Assembly (NCBI GenBank): GCA_014238065.1
Contig: JABABU010000034.1
Location: forward strand, 1-64,000
DNA length: 64,000 nt
Source of the DNA: Actinomycetota bacterium
Lineage (GTDB): Bacteria > Actinomycetota > Acidimicrobiia > Acidimicrobiales > Poriferisodalaceae
Direction of reading: 5' to 3'
The number at the start of each line of letters is the position of its first letter. The first letter of the stretch is position 1. Made by a program: the position numbers and the translations under genes. Below are positions 54,086-62,684 of this stretch, piece after piece. Under the pieces are notes generated by a model that worked only from the letters and a program-made list of their open reading frames with translations, was not told the origin of the DNA and searched no databases.

Positions 54086-56322
54086 CCGCCACCGAAGAAC
54101 GTCCGGATTACAAGTACGTCGGTACCCGTCCGATTCGTCATGACGGGCTCGACAAGGTCATCGGCAAGGCTCGCTACGCAGCCGACCTGGTGCTCCCGGG
54201 AATGCTGCACGGACACATTCTTCGTTCACCGCACGCTCACGCCAAGATCGTGTCAATCGACACGTCGGCCGCAGAGGCGATGCCAGGCGTGAAGTCCGTC
54301 GTCACTGGCGCCGACTTTCCCGACCTCGGCGCAGCACCGAACGGGGATCTGGCCAAGAACGTCATCGCCCGCGACAAGGTCCTCTACGAGGGTCATGCCG
54401 TTGCCGCTGTTGCGGCCGGAACTCGTCGCGAGGCAATGGATGCTGCCAACGCGATCGTCGTCAACTACGAGGTCCTCGGTCATTCGCTCACCATCGACCA
54501 GACCATGTCACCCGACGCAGAGATCCTCCACGACGGCCTCATCACCAGAGGCATCGAGCCGGCACCGACCGAGGCGTCGAACATCGTGGCGCGCACGTGC
54601 TTCGAACGTGGCGACATCGATCAGGCCTTTGCCGAGTCCGACGTCATCGTCGAACGCGAGTTCAGCACCACACCGATTCACCAGGGATACATCGAGCCAC
54701 ATGCCTGTGTTGCTGACACCGGCCAGGATGGCAAGACCGTCGTCTGGTGCTCGTCTCAAGGCCACTTCAGGGTGCGGTCCGCAACAGCTGACGTCCTCGG
54801 CTGGGACACGTCACGCGTGAAGGTGATCCCTGCCGAGATCGGCGGCGGCTTCGGCGGAAAGACCACCATCTACCTCGAACCGCTCGCGGTCGAGATGTCG
54901 GCTCGATCGGGCCGGCCGGTGAAGATCGTGATGACACGCGACGAGGTGTTCAGAGCCACCGGTCCCACGCCTGGCAGCAAGCTCAAGTTGAAGGTCGGCG
55001 CCAAGAACGACGGCACCATCACCGGCGTCAAGGCGTGGATGGCCTACGAGAATGGAGCGTTTCCCGGAAACGCAGCGATGCTCGGCTGCATGACGGTCGT
55101 ATCGCCGTACACGATGGAGCACATGTACCTCGAAGGCTTCGATGTCGTGCTCAACAAGCCGGTGAACGCGGCGTACAGGGCACCTTCGGCTCCGATGGCG
55201 GCATTTGCGATGGACACGCTTCTCGACGAGGTCGCCGAGAACATCGGTATGGACCCGATCGAAATACGGCTCCACAACTGTCCCAGCGAAGGCGACCCGG
55301 CTCCATACGGACCGAAGTGGCCGACCATCGGACTGAAGGAGTGCCTCGAGGCGATCCGCGACAGCGACCACTACAAGTCACCCGTGCCAGAGAACGCAGG
55401 CCGCGGTATCGCCAGCGGATTTTGGTTCAACATCGGCGAGGCATCGAGTGCCACCGTCAATCTGAACGAGAACGGCACAGCCACCGTCGTCACCGGCAGC
55501 CCCGACATCGGCGGCAGCCGAGCCTCGATGGCGCTGATGGCAGCCGAGGAACTGGGGCTCGATGTGTACTCGATCACGCCAGTGGTCGGCGACACCGAGG
55601 TCGTTGGCTTCACCGATGTCACCGAAGGCAGCCGAGCGACATTTGCAACAGGTATGGCCGTCGTTGAAGCGTGTCGCGACCTCAAGATGCAGCTCCGTCA
55701 GCGGGCATCAACCGCATGGGATTGCGATGTCGAAGAGGTCGAGTGGGTTGACGGACACGCCGTCCACAGCCCCGGCGACCACGAAGCCCTGTCGCTTGCG
55801 GCCATCACGGCAGCAGCGAAGCGCACTGGCGGCCCACTCGGTGCGACGGCATCGCTCAACGCACGAGGGGCAGGACCTGCGTTTTCCACCCACGTCGTTG
55901 ACATCGCCGTCGACAAGGAGACCGGCCAGACGCAGGTGCTTCGCTACACCACAGCGCAGGACGCGGGGACAGCCATCCACCCGAGCTATGTCGAGGGTCA
56001 AATGCAGGGCGGCGTCGTCCAGGGCATCGGCTGGGCGCTCAACGAGGAGTACATCCACGATGCAGACGGCCGAATGGAGAACTCGAGCTTTCTCGACTAC
56101 AGGATTCCGGTTGCTTCCGACTTGCCGATGATCGAAACGATCATCGTCGAGGTTCCCAACCCATCGCATCCATACGGTGTCCGCGGGGTCGGCGAAGTCG
56201 GCATCGTGCCGCCGCTCGCCGCCATCGCCAACGCTGTTCACGATGCAACGGGGCTCAGGATGAGCGACCTTCCCATGTCGCCTCCTCGCATCCTGGCTGC
56301 TCTTGGAGAAGCCGTCGAATAG
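54082..56322 (+). CDS. Molybdenum hydroxylase large subunit (CoxL/XdhA-like)
   Basis: The catalytic, molybdopterin-binding subunit, 746 residues. It has the N-terminal Ald_Xan_dh_C2-like hammerhead region (GTRPIRHDGLDKVIGKARYA), the Mo-cofactor loop CSSQGHF, the glycine stretch EIGGGFGGKT, and the active-site loop AYRAPSAPM. The last conserved block is GVRGVGEVGIVPPLAAIANA with the general-base glutamate. The active-site loop lacks the AYxCSFR motif of aerobic CO dehydrogenase, so it is not a form I CODH. It probably hydroxylates an N-heteroaromatic or aldehyde substrate. A paralogue begins at 62685. Confidence 0.93.
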   Translation: MTATEERPDYKYVGTRPIRHDGLDKVIGKARYAADLVLPGMLHGHILRSPHAHAKIVSIDTSAAEAMPGVKSVVTGADFPDLGAAPNGDLAKNVIARDKVLYEGHAVAAVAAGTRREAMDAANAIVVNYEVLGHSLTIDQTMSPDAEILHDGLITRGIEPAPTEASNIVARTCFERGDIDQAFAESDVIVEREFSTTPIHQGYIEPHACVADTGQDGKTVVWCSSQGHFRVRSATADVLGWDTSRVKVIPAEIGGGFGGKTTIYLEPLAVEMSARSGRPVKIVMTRDEVFRATGPTPGSKLKLKVGAKNDGTITGVKAWMAYENGAFPGNAAMLGCMTVVSPYTMEHMYLEGFDVVLNKPVNAAYRAPSAPMAAFAMDTLLDEVAENIGMDPIEIRLHNCPSEGDPAPYGPKWPTIGLKECLEAIRDSDHYKSPVPENAGRGIASGFWFNIGEASSATVNLNENGTATVVTGSPDIGGSRASMALMAAEELGLDVYSITPVVGDTEVVGFTDVTEGSRATFATGMAVVEACRDLKMQLRQRASTAWDCDVEEVEWVDGHAVHSPGDHEALSLAAITAAAKRTGGPLGATASLNARGAGPAFSTHVVDIAVDKETGQTQVLRYTTAQDAGTAIHPSYVEGQMQGGVVQGIGWALNEEYIHDADGRMENSSFLDYRIPVASDLPMIETIIVEVPNPSHPYGVRGVGEVGIVPPLAAIANAVHDATGLRMSDLPMSPPRILAALGEAVE

Positions 56323-56574
56323 ATGGCACACGTGCACTTCGCCTCCGGGCAACGCCGCCTCACGGGCGGCGTTGCCGAGGTCCAAGTCGAAGCCGGAACC
56401 GTCAGGGAACTCGTGCGGAAACTCGAGGAGATGTTCCCCGGCCTCGGCGCGCATCTCGACGAGACGTCGGCGACCGCTGTCGCCATCGACGGCTACATCA
56501 TTCCGGACGCGATGTACGAGCCTGTACCTGAGAACGCAGAAGTGCATTTCGTCGCGCCATTGGGTGGCGGCTGA
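56323..56574 (+). CDS. MoaD/ThiS-like ubiquitin-fold sulfur carrier
   Basis: An 83-residue protein with the MoaD/ThiS profile: two N-terminal strands (VHFASGQRR, VAEVQVEAGT), a helix (VRELVRKLEEMFPGL), a middle DGYII strand, and a C-terminus ending PLGGG. The exposed Gly-Gly end is where such carriers are adenylated and receive sulfur. Its ATG follows the large-subunit stop with no gap (TAGATG), so it is translated with the molybdenum hydroxylase. No E1-like MoeB or MoaE gene is nearby. It could supply sulfur for the Mo cofactor of this enzyme, or serve another pathway. Confidence 0.87.
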   Translation: MAHVHFASGQRRLTGGVAEVQVEAGTVRELVRKLEEMFPGLGAHLDETSATAVAIDGYIIPDAMYEPVPENAEVHFVAPLGGG

Positions 56575-56577
56575 GAC

Positions 56578-57549
56578 TCAGTCGATCAGGTCGTCTGGGG
56601 CCGGAGCCGACGTTTCGTTCAGTATTTCCGCGATGATCTCGGCGGCTTTCACGCCTTGGACCCACAGCTCGGGGCTCAGGACGAGCCGGTGCGACAACGT
56701 CGCCATCGCCACCCGCTTCACGTCATCGGGCAACACAGCGGCTCGGCCTTCGCGCATTGCCCCAGCCCGGGCCATGGCCACCGTGGCAAGACTGCCTCGC
56801 GGGCTCGCACCGAGCTCGACCCCTGGGAACTCGCGGGTGGCGCTGACCAGCCTGACCACGTAATCGACAACCGCCGGATGAACCCGAATCCCGTTGATAC
56901 TGTCGGAAAGCGCCCCGATCTGTGTCGGGTTCGATATCGCAGCGAGCTCCGGTTGGACGCTCGCCCTCGCGATCCGTCGATTGACGAGTTCAGCCTCGTC
57001 CGACGCCGAGGGATAGCCGATCGACAGTCTGATCATGAACCTGTCGAGCTGCGCCTCCGGCAACTCGTAGGTGCCCTCGTACTCCACAGGATTCTGGGTG
57101 GCGATGACCACGAATGGCGTCGGCAGCAATCGAGTGACACCGTCGACGGTCACCTGGCCTTCGGCCATGGCTTCCAGCAACGCAGCCTGCGTTTTCGCAG
57201 GCGCCCTGTTGATCTCGTCGGCCAGAACCACGTTTGCGTTGATCGGGCCTGGCTGAAAGATCATTTCATTCGTCGATCGATCCCAGAGCGACGAACCCAT
57301 GATGTCGCCTGGCATGAGATCGGGCGTGAACTGAATCCTCGAGAAACTCAGGCCGGACACCGCCGCGAACGATCGCGCCAGCAGGGTTTTGGCAACGCCA
57401 GGAACATCGTCGAGCAGCACGTGGCCGCCAGTGAGGGCTGCGTCGAGCACCAAGTTGGTCACATCGCGTTTGCCGACCACCGCCCGCTCGATCTCGGTGA
57501 CCAGTGCATCGATGGCAGCTGGTGCGTCGATCACTTGCAATTCGTTCAT
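56578..57549 (-). CDS. MoxR-family AAA+ ATPase
   Basis: MoxR ATPases act as chaperones in the maturation of enzyme complexes, including molybdenum hydroxylases (CoxD). The 323-residue protein has Walker A DDVPGVAKTL (about 48), Walker B VVLADEINRAPAKTQAALLEA, sensor 1 VIATQNPVEYEGTYELPEAQ and the C-terminal lid. It lacks the DUF58 or von Willebrand partner genes that usually accompany MoxR. It lies 3 bp from the convergent MoaD-like gene and is the last gene of the TPP-enzyme/PLP-enzyme/MoxR group on the minus strand. The placement beside a molybdenum hydroxylase suggests, but does not prove, a maturation role. Confidence 0.88.
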   Translation of the reverse strand: MNELQVIDAPAAIDALVTEIERAVVGKRDVTNLVLDAALTGGHVLLDDVPGVAKTLLARSFAAVSGLSFSRIQFTPDLMPGDIMGSSLWDRSTNEMIFQPGPINANVVLADEINRAPAKTQAALLEAMAEGQVTVDGVTRLLPTPFVVIATQNPVEYEGTYELPEAQLDRFMIRLSIGYPSASDEAELVNRRIARASVQPELAAISNPTQIGALSDSINGIRVHPAVVDYVVRLVSATREFPGVELGASPRGSLATVAMARAGAMREGRAAVLPDDVKRVAMATLSHRLVLSPELWVQGVKAAEIIAEILNETSAPAPDDLID

Positions 57550-57610
57550 GCGCCAGATCCTCGCGCATGCAACACCGATATCCGCGACTGACGTGTGTCG
57601 CAGGACGTGG

Positions 57611-58747
57611 TCACCATCCCGAGGACCGATCCCAGACCTCGACGATGTCGACTCCGCCGCGTTCCACGACGTGGAACTGCTGGTGTGCGGCCGCGGTCAT
57701 GCAGACGTGGTTCGGCAGCACACGCCACTTCGAGCCGATCGGCATGGCATCCAGAACCGGTGAACCATTCGCATCGGCAACGATGCCGTGTTCTTGGTGA
57801 ACGTCGGTGACGAACAAGCCATCGATCGGCGGCCCGCCCCCGATCTCCGACACCAGCCCGTATCCAGCGTTCGCCATGAACTCGGCCGCGCTGACGTCTT
57901 TCGAGAGGGCCAGACCACCTGCATCGACAATCGCCGTTCCCTCTGATGGATTGTGACCGATGACGGTACAGAGCACAGTCGCAGCAACATCGGCAAGCAC
58001 ACAGGAGCCAATACCAACCTGATCGAGGTCGAACAGCGTGTACACGCCTGGTCGGATCTCGGTCAGGCCCTCGAAGCTTGCTGCGTGGACGGCCGTCGGT
58101 GTCGATCCCGCGCTGACGGTTTCGCAAGGGAACGACTCGTGGCGGAGACGCTCCGAAGCAAGCACGACGCCAGCGCGCTCCTCCTCCGCGACGGCGACGA
58201 TCGCTGCGATGTCAGTGCAGTGATACGAGTGGCCGGCGTGCGTGAGCACGCCGCAGAGCTCGAGTACCGCCGATTGGTCGATCGCCCTCGCTATGGCGAG
58301 AAGCAGGGGCGACTCGGGGTCGACACCGCTGCGCTTGCCGCCGGTGTCGATCTCGATCAACACCCGATGTGAGCTGCTGAGGCGGACGGCCTCGGCCTCG
58401 ACTGCCTCGACTGCCTCGAGCGAGTCGGTGATCAGCGTGACCGTGGCTCCCCCTCGCTGCAACTCAGCGAGCCGGCAGAGCTTCTGCGCTGACATCGAAA
58501 CTGCGTAGGTGATGTCGGCGAAGCCTCGCTGGGCGAAGAACTCAGCCTCGGCCGCTGTCGAAACGGTGATCGCGCCGGAGTGCCCTTCGGTGGCGAGCTC
58601 AGCGATCTCCTTGGCCTTTCCTGTCTTCATGTGAGGGCGAAGCGAAACGCCCGCTCGTGTGGCGCGACGTGCCATGGCTTCGCAGTTCGCGGCGACGATC
58701 GTGCGGTCGACGACCAATGAAGGGGTTTGGATCGAGTGGAGGTCCAT
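57611..58747 (-). CDS. PLP-dependent D-threonine aldolase/D-serine dehydratase-like (fold III) protein
   Basis: A fold-type III PLP enzyme (alanine-racemase-like barrel) of 378 residues. The cofactor lysine is in SLRPHMKTGK (about 35-44). TYAVSMSAQKL and EIDTGGKRSGV are typical of the barrel. The C-terminal beta-domain has the metal-binding His and Cys in RVLPNHVCMTAAAHQ. Known relatives are D-threonine aldolase, D-serine dehydratase and 3-hydroxy-D-aspartate aldolase. It lies 13 bp after the TPP enzyme gene and 61 bp before moxR, on the same strand. Confidence 0.87.
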   Translation of the reverse strand: MDLHSIQTPSLVVDRTIVAANCEAMARRATRAGVSLRPHMKTGKAKEIAELATEGHSGAITVSTAAEAEFFAQRGFADITYAVSMSAQKLCRLAELQRGGATVTLITDSLEAVEAVEAEAVRLSSSHRVLIEIDTGGKRSGVDPESPLLLAIARAIDQSAVLELCGVLTHAGHSYHCTDIAAIVAVAEEERAGVVLASERLRHESFPCETVSAGSTPTAVHAASFEGLTEIRPGVYTLFDLDQVGIGSCVLADVAATVLCTVIGHNPSEGTAIVDAGGLALSKDVSAAEFMANAGYGLVSEIGGGPPIDGLFVTDVHQEHGIVADANGSPVLDAMPIGSKWRVLPNHVCMTAAAHQQFHVVERGGVDIVEVWDRSSGW

Positions 58748-58760
58748 GCGAAGAACACCG

Positions 58761-60401
58761 CTAGAAGCGGGAACGTTTGCCCTCCATGTCGCTGTGAGCG
58801 TCGATCAGGACCGTCTTGCCTTCCGAGTTGAGCTGCTGGGCTGACACCAAAGCATCGGCCAACTCGGCGGGCGTCGTCACCGTGATACCGGTGGCTCCCA
58901 TGCCCTCGGCGATCTTGGCGTAGTCACCGAGCATGTGCGACACGCCATATTGCTCACGTGCCGTGGGAAAGCCACCCGGTGGATATGTGGCCATTCCGCC
59001 GTTGTTCAACAGCACCGTCGTGATCGCAGCACCTGATCTCGCAGACGTCTCGACGTCGGTTCCCGACATGCCGAACGCACCGTCACCCATCAGGTTGAGG
59101 CAGAAGCGATCGGGGTAGGCCATTTTGGCCCCGATCATCAGTGGGATACCGGCACCGAGATGCGTTGTCTTACCCCACCCGAGGTAGCTGTGTGGCGTCG
59201 TCGCCGTGTAGAAGGGAACAATGGAGTCGCGAGGTGCCCCGGCATCGTGCGTGACGATGCTGTTGTCGTTGTCGAGGTTCTCGTCGATCTCCCTGATGAC
59301 GCGATACGTGTTCAGCGGCTGGGCATCGGAACTCAGCAGTGGCTCCCACTCGGTCATCCACGACGCCCTGGCGTCTGCGATCTCGGCCTCGGCCGGCCCA
59401 GAGTCCCTGACGTCACCATCGAGTTGACGGGTGACCTCCTCGACCAATGCCGCGAGCGTCAGCTTCGTGTCGCCAAGAAGAGCGACATCGATATCTTCCT
59501 CCTTGTTCAGTGCTGTCGGATCTTCGGTGTTCTGGATCAACGTTGCGTGCCGGGGCACTCGCTGGCCATACGGGGTACGTGTGAGCGACGAGCCGACGGC
59601 CAACAACGCGTCGCACGATGTCAGGAATTGGTGAGCTTGCCCAGTGGTGGTCATGCCACCTGCCCCCAATGACATCGGGTGCCGTTCGTTGAAAGCGGAC
59701 TTACCCTGCATCGTGGTAAAAACCGGCGCAGCGGCAAGCCGGGACAGTTCGGCCAACTCGGCTGTTGCTCCGGAGAACAGCACGCCCCCACCGGCCCAGA
59801 GCACGGGTCGCGATGCCGCGAGAAAGCGGCGCGCCGCTGCCGCGATCGAAGCAGCTTCGGGCTGCGAGCGGGCAGCGGGCGGCGAGTGATACCGATCTGG
59901 CGCTTCGTCGGGTACTTCGGCACCACAAACATCTGCGGTGAGTTCCACCACGACAGGGCCACCCGAACCATTTCGCAGCCCCGAGAACGCCCGGCGCATC
60001 ACGGCGTTGATGTCGGCGGGGCGATATATCGCCTCGAGTGATTTAGTGACACCGCCATAGTTCTTCACTGCCGAATAGTTCGGACTGACAGCAATCTGGT
60101 TCAGCAGCACCCCACCAGGGAGAACCAGGATCGGCGTGTTGTCGCCGAAGGCCTGCGCAACACCACCGAGCGCGTTCTCCGCACCAGCCTGCGACTGGAC
60201 CGCAACCACGCCGAACGCGCCGCGATCGTTGACTCGGCTGAACCCGTCCGCGGCCATCACTGCGCCTCGTTCGTGTCGGAAGGCTATTGGCCGAATGCCG
60301 ACCTTGGCGCACGACTCGATCAACGGATTCGACGGGAAACAGGCCAGCCACTCGACTCCCTCTGACTTCAGGATTCTTGCGATCTGATCATTGCCATCCA
60401 T
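58761..60401 (-). CDS. Thiamine pyrophosphate-dependent enzyme (acetolactate synthase-like)
   Basis: A 546-residue TPP enzyme of the acetolactate synthase/benzoylformate decarboxylase superfamily. The catalytic Glu is in FRHERGAVMAADG (about 44), a central FAD/NAD-like domain follows, and the TPP motif GDGAFGMSGTDVETSARSG is completed by VLLNNGGM (about 445-480). The typical large-subunit partner gene (ilvN-type) is absent, and the family pattern does not identify the substrate. The product is in a co-directional group with the PLP enzyme and moxR. It may make or split a 2-oxo acid linked to the PLP enzyme's hydroxyamino acid. Confidence 0.87.
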   Translation of the reverse strand: MDGNDQIARILKSEGVEWLACFPSNPLIESCAKVGIRPIAFRHERGAVMAADGFSRVNDRGAFGVVAVQSQAGAENALGGVAQAFGDNTPILVLPGGVLLNQIAVSPNYSAVKNYGGVTKSLEAIYRPADINAVMRRAFSGLRNGSGGPVVVELTADVCGAEVPDEAPDRYHSPPAARSQPEAASIAAAARRFLAASRPVLWAGGGVLFSGATAELAELSRLAAAPVFTTMQGKSAFNERHPMSLGAGGMTTTGQAHQFLTSCDALLAVGSSLTRTPYGQRVPRHATLIQNTEDPTALNKEEDIDVALLGDTKLTLAALVEEVTRQLDGDVRDSGPAEAEIADARASWMTEWEPLLSSDAQPLNTYRVIREIDENLDNDNSIVTHDAGAPRDSIVPFYTATTPHSYLGWGKTTHLGAGIPLMIGAKMAYPDRFCLNLMGDGAFGMSGTDVETSARSGAAITTVLLNNGGMATYPPGGFPTAREQYGVSHMLGDYAKIAEGMGATGITVTTPAELADALVSAQQLNSEGKTVLIDAHSDMEGKRSRF

Positions 60402-60493
60402 CTACTTCTGGTCCTCTCTCGCTCGTTGAAACGCTTCGGGATTGCCCGGAGCGCGTGGCGACTGGCCACGAAGTACTCACAGCAGGTTCTCGA

Positions 60494-60655
60494 CTACAAA
60501 CTCTCGCATGGTTCGATGGTTCCGCTCGCGATGTTCGGGAGACACTCGACATCGCCGGGTGATAAAGGCAGCGGTTCATCCTCAGGGGCTCGAACATCGA
60601 TCAGATCATCTCCGAGTCGTGGCCGAGAGACGACCGAGATCTCCGGTCGAGACAT
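60494..60655 (-). CDS. Possible 53-residue hypothetical protein upstream of the TPP enzyme
   Basis: In the 331-bp gap between the TPP enzyme and the S15 hydrolase, a short minus-strand frame starts at ATG 60655 with GAAGGAG nine bases upstream and encodes an acidic peptide (DDLIDVRAPEDEPLPLSPGD). It ends 92 bp before the TPP gene. The ribosome-binding site and codon use make it plausible, but no family is recognised. The open frame extends to 61177, but that part is antisense to the hydrolase gene. The remainder of the gap shows nothing clear. Confidence 0.4.
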   Translation of the reverse strand: MSRPEISVVSRPRLGDDLIDVRAPEDEPLPLSPGDVECLPNIASGTIEPCESL

Positions 60656-60732
60656 GCGTCGACGCTCCTTCGTTTCCGGGACGAAGCCGACCGTAGCCGC
60701 GCAAGCCGACGGCGGAGAACTACGGTCCTGAG

Positions 60733-62634
60733 GTGAGTTCAGATCCGAAATATGATGTGATGCTGGTGAGAGATGTCGGGATGACGGCCCGAGACGGCGT
60801 CCATCTCGCCACGGACGTGTGGCGACCGGCCCAGGGGACGGAACCGGCTTCTGGGCAGTTCCCTGCCCTGCTGCTCCGGACTCCCTACGAACGCACGCAT
60901 GGTCGATACGAAGTACAGGGCGAGTACTGGGCATCGCGAGGCTACGTGTTCGCGGTTCAGGACTGCCGCGGGCGCTTCGGATCCGGCGGCGACTTCGTCC
61001 TGCTCGCCAACGAAGGGCCCGACGGATTCGACGCCGTCGAGTGGCTTGCCGAACTTCCCTTCTGCGATGGCAACGTCGGGACCTACGGCACGTCGTACAG
61101 CGCGTGGGTGCAGAATGCTCTCGCCATCGAGCGTCCCCCACATCTGAGAGCGATGTGGATACACCAGGGAGGGGCAAACGGCGTTCACAGCTCGCTTCGC
61201 CACAACGGAGCGCTCGAGTTGCGCTGGCTGACGTGGGCCGTCACCCACGGTGCAGCCACTCTCGCCGACACCGACCCGCACCTCGCGGAGACATGGCGGG
61301 CCCGGAGCGAGAACATGTTCGACTGGCTCTGTGGGCTCCCGTGGGGCGATCAGTCTCCTGTCGCCGAGCTCGAGGTGTACGCCGACTGGACCAGGGAGCT
61401 GTACGAACATGGCGATGCAGTTTCCGATGACGGCTATTGGCTGCAGAAGGGTTTGAATTTCGAGGCGTACTACGACCAGACCCTCGATGTTCCAACCATG
61501 TACTCGGGCGGCTGGTACGACTCGTACACCAGGGCGACCACCGACATTTTCACTGCGCTCAACAAACGACTCGGGCACCAGCGACTGCTGATGGGCCCAT
61601 GGATCCATGGCGATGCAGCACTCGAGAGCTCGTCGGCGGGAAGTGTCGATCTCGGCGCCTCTGCATCGATGGCGACCAGTCCCGATGCATTTCCGGGAGG
61701 CAGCAGGCTCGGGGAGCTCGAGCGATGGTTCGCGCCATGGCTGACCGGCGAAGTGATGCCCTCTTCCGACGCCCCGGTGCGGCTCTTCGTGATGGGAGGC
61801 GGCGAGGGAACCAAGGACGACCTCGGACGGCTTCGTCACGGCGGATCGTGGCGAAGCGAGAGCGAGTGGCCACTGCGGCGAGCAGTCGAGACATCCTTCT
61901 ATCTGCTCGACGAAGGGGCACTTGGTCGCGAGCCAAGTATTTCCGAGGCCAGCAGCTCGACATTCACCTACGACCCGAAGTACCCCGTTCCCACTGTGGC
62001 GGCGAACACGTCATCGTTAAACGAGGTCGTCCCATCCCCGGCGCGAATCGGGCTGCCGTCACCGATAGCGCTGATGCGAAACATGGTTCTCCAGGGTGGA
62101 TCGGACCAGATCATCGCCGACACGACGCTGAGGATCGGTACTGAAACCGGCCCGCTGCACGAACACAACGGTGTGCTGAGTTTCGAGACCGCTCCGCTCG
62201 CAGAAGCCATCGAGATCACGGGGCCGGTTCGTGCAGATCTCGTCCTCACCAGCACAGCCATCGACACCGACCTGTTCGTGATGGTGCAAGACGTGTACCC
62301 GGCGTCAGGCGACTGGCCACACGGGTACAACCTGAATGTCACCGACGGCATCATGCGAGTTCGCTACCGGGAAGGACTCGACACCGGGAAGCTCATGGTG
62401 CCCGGCGAGACCGTCGCCGTGTCGTTCCAGCTCTATCCGACCAGCAACGTCTTCGCGGTTGGTCACCGGATTCGCGTGCTCGTCACCTCGTCGTCGTTCC
62501 CGCGTTTCGATCCGAACCCCAACACTGGCGAGGCGATCGGACGCCACACGCACACCGTCATCGCGCACAACACCATTCATCACGACATTGCCCACCGATC
62601 TCGGATCGTCGTCGACACAATCCCCGCCAGCTGA
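60733..62634 (+). CDS. CocE/NonD-family hydrolase (S15, X-Pro dipeptidyl-peptidase type)
   Basis: An alpha/beta-hydrolase of 633 residues. The S15 core carries the nucleophile Ser121 in GTYGTSYSAW, the Asp in SGGWYDSY and the His in MGPWIHG. After about residue 440, the jelly-roll X-Pro C-terminal domain follows (GPVRADLVLTSTAIDTDLFV and VGHRIRVLVTSSSFPRF). CocE relatives cleave esters or Xaa-Pro amides; the specific substrate is unknown. The GTG at 60733 is the start, without a strong ribosome-binding site. It lies 50 bp upstream of the second molybdenum large subunit, and the two are probably co-transcribed. Confidence 0.9.
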   Translation: MSSDPKYDVMLVRDVGMTARDGVHLATDVWRPAQGTEPASGQFPALLLRTPYERTHGRYEVQGEYWASRGYVFAVQDCRGRFGSGGDFVLLANEGPDGFDAVEWLAELPFCDGNVGTYGTSYSAWVQNALAIERPPHLRAMWIHQGGANGVHSSLRHNGALELRWLTWAVTHGAATLADTDPHLAETWRARSENMFDWLCGLPWGDQSPVAELEVYADWTRELYEHGDAVSDDGYWLQKGLNFEAYYDQTLDVPTMYSGGWYDSYTRATTDIFTALNKRLGHQRLLMGPWIHGDAALESSSAGSVDLGASASMATSPDAFPGGSRLGELERWFAPWLTGEVMPSSDAPVRLFVMGGGEGTKDDLGRLRHGGSWRSESEWPLRRAVETSFYLLDEGALGREPSISEASSSTFTYDPKYPVPTVAANTSSLNEVVPSPARIGLPSPIALMRNMVLQGGSDQIIADTTLRIGTETGPLHEHNGVLSFETAPLAEAIEITGPVRADLVLTSTAIDTDLFVMVQDVYPASGDWPHGYNLNVTDGIMRVRYREGLDTGKLMVPGETVAVSFQLYPTSNVFAVGHRIRVLVTSSSFPRFDPNPNTGEAIGRHTHTVIAHNTIHHDIAHRSRIVVDTIPAS

Positions 62635-62684
62635 CGACCGCACAGCTTCGCGGCAGACGCAGGTGTTCGCGTAGGCTCGCGGAC

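Noticed and set aside
52743-56322. Aerobic carbon monoxide dehydrogenase (form I CoxMSL)
   Set aside because: Gene order matches, but the large subunit lacks the AYxCSFR active-site loop and has AYRAPSAP.
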